Shown: piece by piece, positions 1 through 5,722 of the stretch
How positions within the stretch are numbered: the stretch's first letter is position 1
How the letters are laid out: every line of letters starts with the position of its first letter
Assembly: GCA_964346325.1 (NCBI GenBank)
Contig: CAYFUK010000046.1
Location: 1-8,551 of the forward strand
Length of the DNA stretch: 8,551 nt
From: JAUVDZ01 sp964346325
GTDB taxonomy: Bacteria; Patescibacteriota; Gracilibacteria; UBA1369; PNNO01
Reading direction: 5' to 3'
Program-made: the position numbers and the translations under genes
The notes under the pieces: generated by a model
Told to the model about the DNA's origin: nothing
Seen by the model: only the letters and a program-made list of their open reading frames with translations
Databases searched by the model: none

Positions 1-73
1 TTAGTATTAGCGACTTAATCATACCACGGTGTCCTAAATGTCTGTGTATTGTTTAAAATTATAACCGTAATAC

Positions 74-102
74 TTGCACAATTTTAACAACTATGTTATA
101 AT
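74..102 (+). promoter_or_regulatory. Sigma70-type promoter of the 134-766 gene
   Basis: The -35 box TTGCAC (74-79) is separated by 17 bp from a perfect -10 TATAAT (97-102), which is preceded by TGT to give an extended -10. Transcription should begin near 109, leaving a leader of about 25 bases that is A-rich and has no Shine-Dalgarno match. Confidence 0.8.
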
Positions 103-133
103 TAACGTAGAAAAATAAATAACCAAAATAAAA

Positions 134-766
134 ATGTCAAAAAAATCCAATCTATGGAAGTACATTGCTGCTGCTATCGGTGGTGTAGCGGTAATAGCAA
201 TAGTAATTATTGGGACTACCGGAGATTATTTCCAGGGTAGATCTTTTTCCGTTAAAGCACCGGAGCAAATCTCAGATTTGCGTACGGTAGCTCCGCAAAA
301 ATCTGTTGACAAACAACTTCCGCTTCCACCTCCACCAAATAATAATGTTGACACCAAAATCGCCGATGAATCTCTTACAGATCATAATATCCCTGAACGG
401 TTAGAGGATATGCCGGAGCGATGCTATACCGAGTGTGAACTGACACAAAGGCACAAATCGCTTGTAAAGGAAGTAAGAAATATTAATTTTACAGCAACAA
501 TTAATGATCTTGAGGCCAGGATCAGAACATTGGAGAACACATTGTCCAATGGCAATTTCACTTCTTCAATCAATCAATTAAAAGATGATGTCAGTGGACT
601 ACGAGGACTTGTTAATTTGATTCAAACTCAAATTGGAGGTTTCGAATATACACAAACAATGAATGCGTTATGGCAGAATATTTTTAGTCTCGGTAATGCA
701 TTGAGCAATCATACCACTGCACATAATGAAGGTGGCTATCCTCCAATATACGGGGTAGATTATTAA
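134..766 (+). CDS. Membrane-anchored or secreted coiled-coil protein, unknown function
   Basis: No known family is recognised. The 210-residue product has a short basic N-terminus and one hydrophobic segment at about residues 9-28, without a clear cleavage motif, so it looks like a signal anchor with the rest outside the membrane. Next come a Pro-rich stretch (LPLPPPP, 62-68), an acidic linker, and a CX3C pair (C97, C101). The C-terminal half is probably helical and holds three degenerate repeats starting near N118, N141 and E171, with the pattern N-F-T-x-x-I-N-x-L followed by heptad-spaced hydrophobics. The tail (HNEGGYPPIYGVDY) is rich in Gly, Pro and Tyr. The ATG at 134 lies about 25 bases below a strong promoter and has no Shine-Dalgarno sequence. 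It is a single-gene unit ending in a hairpin terminator and converges on the glycan ligase gene. A surface adhesin, stalk or envelope spacer role is possible but is inference from architecture alone. Confidence 0.85.
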   Translation: MSKKSNLWKYIAAAIGGVAVIAIVIIGTTGDYFQGRSFSVKAPEQISDLRTVAPQKSVDKQLPLPPPPNNNVDTKIADESLTDHNIPERLEDMPERCYTECELTQRHKSLVKEVRNINFTATINDLEARIRTLENTLSNGNFTSSINQLKDDVSGLRGLVNLIQTQIGGFEYTQTMNALWQNIFSLGNALSNHTTAHNEGGYPPIYGVDY

Positions 767-788
767 GATTTAAGCAATATTGATTATT

Positions 789-828
789 AAGGCGGCTAAT
801 TAACTATTATTGGCCGCTTTATTTTTTA
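789..828 (+). terminator. Rho-independent terminator, shared by convergent genes
   Basis: The arms 789-796 (AAGGCGGC) and 813-820 (GCCGCTTT) form an 8-bp stem with one G-T pair and a 16-base loop, followed by a T-rich tract to about 828. It terminates the upstream plus-strand gene. The minus-strand gene's stop codon (800-802) lies in the loop and its last codons lie in one arm. Read on the minus strand, the hairpin is followed by a weaker, less T-rich tract. Confidence 0.8.
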
Positions 829-2704
829 TTGTTAAAAATTTATCAAAATAATCAGCTTTCTCATTATCACCCGATTGTCTGTAACTGTCAGCTAATTTTT
901 CAATAGACATTAAATAATTCGGGTTTGCTTTATAGAAAATCCTATATTTTCTTTTTTCATCCTCTGATCTTTGATCAATATCTATGGTCCACATCCAATA
1001 TTCAGGAGTTAATTCAATTAATTCTTCATAGGCTCCAATAGCTTTTTTATATTCTCCTTCCAAATAATATTTGTTTCCCCAGTTTTCCCATAAAAATGCA
1101 TTATTTGGTGCTTTATTATATGCGATCTCAAAGTTGTATTCCGCTTTATCAAATTTATTATTATTCGAATAAAGTACGCCTTTATAGATATGATATTGAA
1201 AATCTTTTCCATTAAACCATCCTGCATTTTCAATGTATTTGTCTACATTCATTTTATTTAATAATCCAAAAAACAACCCGGCCTTATAATGAATTTCGTC
1301 CTGGAACGGATTTATTTCAATTGCATTATTAAAAGTTTCATAGGATTTATCAATTCTCATATTTGTAAATTCACTTAACCCCCTGCTATATAAAATATCG
1401 GCTCTTAACAAATTTAAAGTGTAGATATTTGCAAAAACAAGTGAAGTAATAAGTAAAGATGATATAAAAACCGATAAACTGCTTAATTTTATTTTTATTT
1501 TTTTGTATTTAACAACCGGCACCAGAAATAAAGCTAATGCAGTATAAATGACAATCCAATCAGTTAATAAAGGAAAGCTGAAAAACATAGCGATAAGTAC
1601 GGCCATTAAAGCAAAAGAACCTATGCCGAACGATGTGTCTTTTAATAACCTTAGATTTTTTAAGAATAATATTGTTAAAGCCCCGATAACAATAAGAAAA
1701 ATCAATAAGCCAAACAAGCCCTGTGTAACGGCAGTGTCCAATAAAATATTATGTGCTCTGTCGGAAACATCCAATAAGTTTTCATAATTATAGATCTCAG
1801 GGGAAAGGTGTTTTTGAATAACAGTTCTAAATGTTTCTAATCCTGATCCGATAAAAGAATTATCTAATATCGTATTTAAAGAATCTTTCCAAATAACAAA
1901 TCTGGAATTAATTGAACGCAAGGATGGTGCTACTAATAGGATAAATGCAACTCCACTTGCAATTACTCCCGTTCCTATCAGGCCTTTATATAGATTTCTG
2001 ATTGGCAAAACCGATAAAATGAATACAATAAACGAGAATCCCAATCCTAACATAGAAGCCCTGTTCTCCGTTGTTAGAAGGGCTCCCAGTAAAATAATCA
2101 AACTCAATATATATAAATATTTATTTTTATTATTATTTGCATCTTTTGTTGAAAATATTGCAATCCATATTGGTAATAAAAGGAACTGACCAAGAAAATT
2201 CGGATGTCCGAAAGTTGCAAAAGTCCTTCCGGTAAATATTTCATTTGCGCTGAATTGATAAATATCTATTCCCATTCTTTGTAAAAAAGCGTATAAACTT
2301 ACAAAAATTCCAACTCCCAATATCATTTTTAATGCTTTATTTAAAAATTTTTTATCAAATATCAAATGTAAAAATATCAAAAAAAACAATAAATAAAGCA
2401 GGTGAGAGAACAATCCCTGCATTCTTGTATAGGAACCAAAAAAGCTTAAGTATGGAGCGGTAGAGAAAAAAGTAGACAAAATTAAACTTAAAAACCAGAG
2501 TATGAGTACTAAATATAAGTATTTATTATACCTGAATTTGATTTTTTTATTTTTTACTAAGTTAATGAAAATACATAAAACTGAAATAAAAAGGAACATT
2601 GTTAGATAAACAATCTTTGGGATTTCATAATAAGAAAATCCCCATGGATTAACCATTAAGGGCACAAGAAAGATCAGAAGAAACAGATAATGTCTATTTT
2701 TCAT
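800..2704 (-). CDS. O-antigen ligase / Wzy polymerase-like membrane protein with C-terminal TPRs
   Basis: This 634-residue polytopic protein matches the Wzy_C/O-antigen ligase architecture. About twelve or thirteen hydrophobic segments span residues 5-260 and 326-428, with a large external loop between. Family-type motifs are visible: GHPNFLGQ (166-173), ENRASMLGL (213-221), and in the external loop R268...W272, NSFIGSG (282-288) and the AHN signature (317-319) followed by a Gly-rich helix start. Residues about 434-625 form TPR-like helical repeats, for example the stretches beginning near A435, Y504, A536 and L604. Such enzymes act at the outer face of the cytoplasmic membrane and join or transfer lipid-linked glycans; in organisms without LPS, relatives modify teichoic acid-like polymers or glycosylate pilins and other proteins. 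The substrate cannot be read from sequence. Codons look more AT-rich than in RNase J, which is common for polytopic proteins and glycan loci. It has its own promoter on the minus strand and no Shine-Dalgarno sequence. Confidence 0.85.
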   Translation of the reverse strand: MKNRHYLFLLIFLVPLMVNPWGFSYYEIPKIVYLTMFLFISVLCIFINLVKNKKIKFRYNKYLYLVLILWFLSLILSTFFSTAPYLSFFGSYTRMQGLFSHLLYLLFFLIFLHLIFDKKFLNKALKMILGVGIFVSLYAFLQRMGIDIYQFSANEIFTGRTFATFGHPNFLGQFLLLPIWIAIFSTKDANNNKNKYLYILSLIILLGALLTTENRASMLGLGFSFIVFILSVLPIRNLYKGLIGTGVIASGVAFILLVAPSLRSINSRFVIWKDSLNTILDNSFIGSGLETFRTVIQKHLSPEIYNYENLLDVSDRAHNILLDTAVTQGLFGLLIFLIVIGALTILFLKNLRLLKDTSFGIGSFALMAVLIAMFFSFPLLTDWIVIYTALALFLVPVVKYKKIKIKLSSLSVFISSLLITSLVFANIYTLNLLRADILYSRGLSEFTNMRIDKSYETFNNAIEINPFQDEIHYKAGLFFGLLNKMNVDKYIENAGWFNGKDFQYHIYKGVLYSNNNKFDKAEYNFEIAYNKAPNNAFLWENWGNKYYLEGEYKKAIGAYEELIELTPEYWMWTIDIDQRSEDEKRKYRIFYKANPNYLMSIEKLADSYRQSGDNEKADYFDKFLTIKNKAANNS

Positions 2705-2736
2705 TTTATAATAAATTTATTGATGCAATTTCTTTA

Positions 2737-2765
2737 ATAATACTATACACATATTTATTTGTCAG
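2737..2765 (-). promoter_or_regulatory. Promoter of the O-antigen-ligase-like gene
   Basis: On the minus strand, CTGACA (2760-2765) and TATTAT (2737-2742) are 17 bp apart, each one mismatch from consensus. The predicted start near 2730 gives a 25-base leader, like other units here. An alternative pair, TTGCTG (2763-2768) with TATAGT (2742-2747), has a poorer 15-bp spacer. Confidence 0.6.
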
Positions 2766-2777
2766 CAATTTGACAAA
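2758..2777. promoter_or_regulatory. Inverted repeat at back-to-back -35 boxes, possible operator
   Basis: TTTGTCA (2758-2764) and TGACAAA (2771-2777) form perfect 7-bp inverted arms around a 6-bp spacer. The arms contain the -35 boxes of the two divergent promoters. Two outward-facing TTGACA-like boxes alone would give part of this symmetry, but the match extends beyond them, so a dimeric regulator site remains possible. Confidence 0.35.
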
Positions 2778-2797
2778 CAGGTCTTAATGTTTATACT
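2770..2797 (+). promoter_or_regulatory. Promoter of the small Cys-rich protein gene
   Basis: A perfect -35 TTGACA (2770-2775) and the -10 TATACT (2792-2797) are 16 bp apart. The start of transcription near 2804 lies downstream of the ATG at 2787, so that ATG cannot be in the main transcript and the start at 2832 is preferred. Confidence 0.75.
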
Positions 2798-2831
2798 TCA
2801 TGCTGGCTCTTTACTCTTAACAAAATATAAA

Positions 2832-3113
2832 ATGGCTAGTCGCGACAGATATGCGGAGAAATTTGAAGATTTCATTGTAGACGCTATAAGCGAAAGCAAT
2901 CTAAAAGAAGGTGATTCGGATGAACTGCAACTCTCAGTGGAATGCCCTTGTTGTAAGAGCGGTATCGTTCAAATGGAAATCAATACCAAATTTCAAACGG
3001 TTTTAGCTCAATGCAGCAATCATGGGTCTAACGGAGATTGCGGATCACACAAAATTTCGATGAATTATAAAACTCCCCCAAGAACCCGCATGGTTGATAA
3101 TGGAATTGAATAA
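2832..3113 (+). CDS. Small Cys/His-rich putative zinc-binding protein, unknown function
   Basis: The 93-residue product begins MASRDRYAEK. An in-frame ATG at 2787 would add 15 residues but sits inside the promoter, whereas the ATG at 2832 has an A-rich leader (AACAAAATATAAA) like other genes here. Residues 1-30 are charged and probably helical. A core follows with C38, C40, C41, C61, H64, C70 and H73, arranged as CPCC plus CSNH and C..H clusters about 20 residues apart. This spacing resembles a zinc ribbon or treble-clef metal site, with beta-type residues between the clusters. The C-terminus is short and polar. It is not assigned to a named family. It lies just upstream of RNase J, whose promoter overlaps its last codons, so the two may be partly co-transcribed. 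A nucleic-acid-binding role is plausible but inferred only from the metal-site pattern. Confidence 0.75.
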   Translation: MASRDRYAEKFEDFIVDAISESNLKEGDSDELQLSVECPCCKSGIVQMEINTKFQTVLAQCSNHGSNGDCGSHKISMNYKTPPRTRMVDNGIE

Positions 3114-3122
3114 TGGTATAAT
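3094..3122 (+). promoter_or_regulatory. Promoter of RNase J
   Basis: TTGATA (3094-3099), a 17-bp spacer and a perfect TATAAT (3117-3122) preceded by TGG make a strong extended -10 promoter. It overlaps the stop codon of the small Cys-rich gene. Transcription should start near 3129, giving a leader of about 43 bases without a Shine-Dalgarno sequence. Confidence 0.85.
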
Positions 3123-3171
3123 GTAATTGAATTACGACTGGGACAAATAACGAATTTGTGTAACAAAAATT

Positions 3172-5034
3172 ATGAACAAACAGTTAGACCGCTGGATAGA
3201 AGAAAAACTTCAACAAACAGCGAATCCAAAAAAAATAAAAACCCCCGGATTTAAAAAAGGGGGCAAATCTCAAAAACAATCTCAAAATCAATCTCAAAGA
3301 CAGCCCCAAAAGCACAAGAGAACAATCCAAAAAAAACAAATTGGAAAATCTAAAGGTCATTTTGCAAATAAAGTACGAATAATCCCTCTTGGTGGCCTGG
3401 ATGTTGTTGGAAAAAATATGATGGCGATTGAATATGGGCGCGATATTATGGTGATCGATATGGGTTTCCAGTTTCCTGACGAAGACATGTTCGGGATAGA
3501 TTATGTAATACCGGATATCAGCTGGCTTAAAGAACGTAAAAATCGCATTCGCGGCGTCATTATTACTCATGGTCATCTTGATCATATCGGTGCGATCCCG
3601 TATATCCTGCCTGAGTTGAATTTTCCGAAAATTTACGGGACAAAGCTTACTCTGGGTTTTGTTGAAAAACGCGTTGAGGAATTTGGTATAAAAAAAGACA
3701 CTGTTTTAAATGTTGTTGATCCTGATGATATCATCAAATTAGGCGCATTTAAGTGCAGTTTTTTCAGAGTTAACCATTCGATCCCGGATGGCGTCGGAAT
3801 AGTTATCGAAACCCCTGAAGGCAATATAGTTCACACCGGTGATTTTAAGTTTGATTTTAATCCCGCTGATCAAATTCAGGCGGATTACGATAAATTAGTA
3901 GCTATCGGTAAAAAGAACAAAGCAACCGTTTTATTTTCCGACAGTACAAATGCCACAAGAGAGGGTCACACAATTTCAGAGGAATCCATAGGTGTTACTC
4001 TGGATATGCTGATTCGTGAAACCGAAGGCCGTATAATTATTGCATCTTTTTCATCTTTGATAGGCAGAATTCAACAGATTTTAAATTCCGCACAAAAATA
4101 TAAAAGGCAGGTTTATTTAAGCGGACGGAGCCTGATTAACAATATCGCGATTGCAGAAAAACTTGGTTATTTAAAGGTTCCCAAGGGGTTGATACATGAT
4201 ATTCGAAAAGCCGGGAAATCACCCGGAAAAAGAGCGTTGATATTGACAACCGGTAGTCAGGGCGAGCCGGTTTCAGCATTAACAAGGATTTCTTTGGGGG
4301 ATCACAAATATGTAAAGATTAAAAAAGGTGATACTGTTATTATTTCAGCAACACCTATAATCGGGAATGAACGTGCTATTTATACGGTAATTGACAACCT
4401 TACTCAGCTTGGTGCGCACGTTATTCATAATAAAATTATGGATGTTCATACTTCGGGCCACGGATGTCAGGAGGATTTGAAAAAGATGATGAATATGGTT
4501 AAGCCGAAGTATTTTGTGCCTATTCACGGGCATTATTATATGAGGTCAAAGCATCGTGATTTGGCAATTGAAGAGGGAATTCCGGCGCAAAACGCAATTT
4601 TACCCAATAATGGAGAAATACTGGAGCTTAAAAATGGCCGTGTTATTTTAAGCAAAAACAAGGTTGATACCAATTATATTCTTGTTGACGGTCTTGGAAT
4701 GGGAGATATGGGCTCGCGTGTTATTACGGAACGTGAGATGATGGCTCAAAACGGCTGCATTATAGTTAATATGAAAGTTCGCGAAAATAATAAGCAACTG
4801 GTTGGCAACATTGATTTGATAACACGCGGATTTGTTTATCAAACGGAATCCGATAAAATTCTAAAAGATTTAAAAGCCGATGTTAAAAAGAAATACAATA
4901 AATTTTTACAAAAGCATACTAAACCCGGAAAGCAGAATATTAAGCAGTATTTGGCTTCGGTTATTGATAAATACACTCACAGGGTTCTTGAAAGAAGACC
5001 GCTTATCGTTGTGAATCTTCAGGAGATTCGATAA
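3172..5034 (+). CDS. rnj: Ribonuclease J (metallo-beta-lactamase / beta-CASP nuclease)
   Basis: RNase J is a two-zinc 5'-3' exoribonuclease and endonuclease acting in mRNA decay and rRNA/5'-end processing in the cytoplasm. The 620-residue product shows the full set of family motifs: DMGFQFPDEDM (96-106), the zinc motif HGHLDH (133-138), NHSIPDG (201-207), HTGDFKFD (221-228), SDSTNATREGHT (256-267), the beta-CASP segment with ASFSSLIGRI (291-300), TGSQGEP (360-366), HTSGHG (426-431) and PIHGHYYMR (450-458). A C-terminal domain follows from about 490, with the usual GDMGSRV and a final RRPLIVVNL. Catalytic residues appear intact. Unusual is a roughly 65-residue N-terminal extension that is basic, Lys/Gln-rich and probably disordered, including a four-unit SQxQ repeat. 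It has its own strong promoter. Its last 32 bases overlap the 3' end of a gene on the opposite strand. Confidence 0.97.
   Translation: MNKQLDRWIEEKLQQTANPKKIKTPGFKKGGKSQKQSQNQSQRQPQKHKRTIQKKQIGKSKGHFANKVRIIPLGGLDVVGKNMMAIEYGRDIMVIDMGFQFPDEDMFGIDYVIPDISWLKERKNRIRGVIITHGHLDHIGAIPYILPELNFPKIYGTKLTLGFVEKRVEEFGIKKDTVLNVVDPDDIIKLGAFKCSFFRVNHSIPDGVGIVIETPEGNIVHTGDFKFDFNPADQIQADYDKLVAIGKKNKATVLFSDSTNATREGHTISEESIGVTLDMLIRETEGRIIIASFSSLIGRIQQILNSAQKYKRQVYLSGRSLINNIAIAEKLGYLKVPKGLIHDIRKAGKSPGKRALILTTGSQGEPVSALTRISLGDHKYVKIKKGDTVIISATPIIGNERAIYTVIDNLTQLGAHVIHNKIMDVHTSGHGCQEDLKKMMNMVKPKYFVPIHGHYYMRSKHRDLAIEEGIPAQNAILPNNGEILELKNGRVILSKNKVDTNYILVDGLGMGDMGSRVITEREMMAQNGCIIVNMKVRENNKQLVGNIDLITRGFVYQTESDKILKDLKADVKKKYNKFLQKHTKPGKQNIKQYLASVIDKYTHRVLERRPLIVVNLQEIR
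3242..3263 (+). other. GC-only inverted repeat within the RNase J 5' coding region
   Basis: CCCCC (3242-3246) and GGGGG (3259-3263) could form a 5-bp GC stem with a 12-base AT-rich loop, about 70 bases after the start codon in otherwise AT-rich sequence. It encodes part of the TPGFKKGGK stretch, so codon content alone may explain it. Confidence 0.3.
3268..3315 (+). repeat. Four 12-bp tandem repeats encoding SQxQ units
   Basis: Four in-frame 12-base units, the first three beginning TCTCAAA and the fourth CCCCAAA, encode SQKQ, SQNQ, SQRQ and PQKH (residues 33-48 of RNase J). The units differ by few bases, consistent with slippage expansion in a disordered linker. Confidence 0.75.
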
Positions 5035-5266
5035 AGCTTACTTCATTGCCCCGAGCTTCTATTTTCTGTAAAAGTAGTTGTGCGGGCCCGCTTAAACTAT
5101 GCCCCTCTTTGGGTTGCATCGTAACTTTATGTACACCATCGATTATCGTTTGTGATATAGCGCATAAATCTATCATTTCAAGAATTTCACGAACTTCTTT
5201 GTTGGTTGCACGCTCAATAAAAGTGATGTCGATTTTTGCGGGTTTTTCCGGTATTTCCGATGACAT
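5003..5266 (-). CDS. Small unknown protein, tail-to-tail overlap with RNase J
   Basis: The 87-residue product (start MSSEIPEKPA, end SPEDSQR) is soluble-looking, acidic and without a membrane segment or recognised domain. Its alternation of hydrophobic and charged residues (KIDITFIERA, EVREILEMIDL, AQLLLQKIEARGNEVSFIE) suggests an alpha/beta fold and looks far more protein-like than the opposing plus-strand frame, which is rich in Ser, Cys and Pro. The strongest support is a well-formed minus-strand promoter (TTGACA, 17 bp, TATTGT) with a predicted start about 23 bases before its ATG, matching leader lengths elsewhere in the window. No Shine-Dalgarno sequence is present. Its last 32 bases lie within the RNase J coding sequence on the other strand. 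I do not recognise the family, and no function is proposed. Confidence 0.7.
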   Translation of the reverse strand: MSSEIPEKPAKIDITFIERATNKEVREILEMIDLCAISQTIIDGVHKVTMQPKEGHSLSGPAQLLLQKIEARGNEVSFIESPEDSQR

Positions 5267-5295
5267 AAATAAGGATGTTAAATTTACAGAAGGTC

Positions 5296-5324
5296 ACAAT
5301 AATATATTTTTATATGTTTGTCAA
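5296..5324 (-). promoter_or_regulatory. Promoter of the 87-residue protein gene
   Basis: On the minus strand, a perfect TTGACA (5319-5324), a 17-bp AT-rich spacer and TATTGT (5296-5301) predict transcription from about 5289, 23 bases before the start codon. Confidence 0.75.
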
Positions 5325-5366
5325 TAGAAAGTACCTAAAAAGACCACGGTTTTTTAAATTCTATCT

Positions 5367-5389
5367 GCTTTTACGCAAACGTAAGAAGC
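5367..5389 (-). terminator. Hairpin downstream of tRNA-Tyr, possible terminator or processing site
   Basis: Arms 5367-5375 and 5380-5389 form a 9-bp stem (core TTACG/CGTAA, outer GCTT/AAGC) with a 4-base loop and one bulged base. It begins 24 bases after the encoded CCA end of tRNA-Tyr. No run of T follows on the minus strand, so factor-independent termination is doubtful. Confidence 0.3.
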
Positions 5390-5412
5390 CAATTGCATTA
5401 TTTCGTTTATCC

Positions 5413-5499
5413 TGGTGGGCAGGGAGAGATTCGAACTCCCGTAGACATAAAGTCGCCAGATTTACAGTCTGGTGCATTTAACCGCTCTGCCACCTGCCC
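5413..5499 (-). tRNA. tRNA-Tyr (anticodon GUA)
   Basis: Read on the minus strand, the acceptor GGGCAGG (5493-5499) pairs with CCTGCCC (5417-5423), followed by discriminator A and an encoded CCA. The anticodon stem CCAGA/TCTGG encloses a loop with GTA (5463-5465). A long variable arm with its own GAC/GTC stem marks it as class II, as expected for bacterial tRNA-Tyr. The T-arm has TTCGAAT. It is the second tRNA of a two-tRNA operon. Confidence 0.97.
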
Positions 5500-5508
5500 G
5501 GGTTTATA

Positions 5509-5568
5509 TTTGACCTTTAACGTTTGACATGTGACCATTTGGTGACACGTTAATAGTCAATGGTCAAA
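5509..5568. repeat. Nested inverted repeat in the tRNA spacer
   Basis: Three nested complementary pairs lie in the spacer between the tRNA genes: TTTGACC/GGTCAAA (5509-5515, 5562-5568), TTAACG/CGTTAA (5517-5522, 5548-5553) and ACCA/TGGT (5534-5537, 5540-5543). The precursor RNA could fold into one long imperfect hairpin. TTGAC-like words also recur in the same stretch. Confidence 0.5.
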
Positions 5569-5578
5569 AATTCAAAGG

Positions 5579-5654
5579 TGGAGCCACCTGTCGGATTCGA
5601 ACCGACGACCCACAGTTTACAAGACTGTTGCTCTACCAACTGAGCTAAGGTGGC
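5579..5654 (-). tRNA. tRNA-Thr (anticodon UGU)
   Basis: On the minus strand, the acceptor GCCACCT (5648-5654) pairs with AGGTGGC (5583-5589), with discriminator T and an encoded CCA (5579-5581). The anticodon stem ACAGT/ACTGT holds the loop CTTGTAA with TGT at 5619-5621. The D-arm (AGCTCAGTTGGTAGAGC) and T-arm (TTCGAAT) are canonical. It lies about 21 bases downstream of its predicted transcription start. The Thr-Tyr order resembles thrU-tyrU in E. coli. Confidence 0.97.
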
Positions 5655-5681
5655 TTATAAATCTGTTAAAGAGCACAAAAG

Positions 5682-5710
5682 ATCATATTGTAAAAAAAAG
5701 CTAATGTCAA
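5682..5710 (-). promoter_or_regulatory. Promoter of the tRNA-Thr/tRNA-Tyr operon
   Basis: On the minus strand, a perfect TTGACA (5705-5710), a 17-bp spacer and TATGAT (5682-5687) predict a start near 5675. Its span is almost identical to that of the predicted murB promoter on the other strand. Confidence 0.8.
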
Positions 5711-5716
5711 TAAAAT
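5688..5716 (+). promoter_or_regulatory. Probable leaderless promoter of murB
   Basis: TTGTAA (5688-5693), a 17-bp spacer and TAAAAT (5711-5716) are followed by six bases and then the ATG. The expected start, seven bases after the -10, coincides with the A of the start codon, suggesting a leaderless mRNA. The boxes are weaker than those of the tRNA operon they interlock with. Confidence 0.5.
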
Positions 5717-5722
5717 TAAACT

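Noticed and set aside
1..22. A possible start of a minus-strand gene (ATG at 22-20, reading MIKSLIL to the edge) with a TATAAT at 59-64 on the minus strand
   Set aside because: Only seven codons are inside the window and no good -35 lies at 16-18 bp, so it cannot be told from chance. The remainder of 1-73 shows nothing else.
2787..2831. Upstream start codon of the Cys-rich protein
   Set aside because: It overlaps the promoter and precedes the predicted transcription start.
3184..3585. Minus-strand 133-residue open frame within RNase J
   Set aside because: It is the reverse shadow of a well-supported gene, with Phe- and Leu-rich content from the antisense of Lys and Gln codons.
5046..5327. 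Plus-strand 93-residue open frame
   Set aside because: It opposes the 5003-5266 gene, has an unlikely composition (Ser, Cys, Pro and Ile-rich) and no promoter or leader, whereas the minus-strand frame has a full promoter.
5336..5356. Possible terminator with AAAAAGACC and GGTTTTTT
   Set aside because: The two arms are separated by only two bases, too few for a hairpin loop, and no gene ends just upstream on the plus strand.
5275..5481. Plus-strand 68-residue open frame
   Set aside because: It runs through the antisense of the tRNA-Tyr gene; its WAGRDSNSRR string is a known artefact of translating the reverse of a tRNA T-arm.
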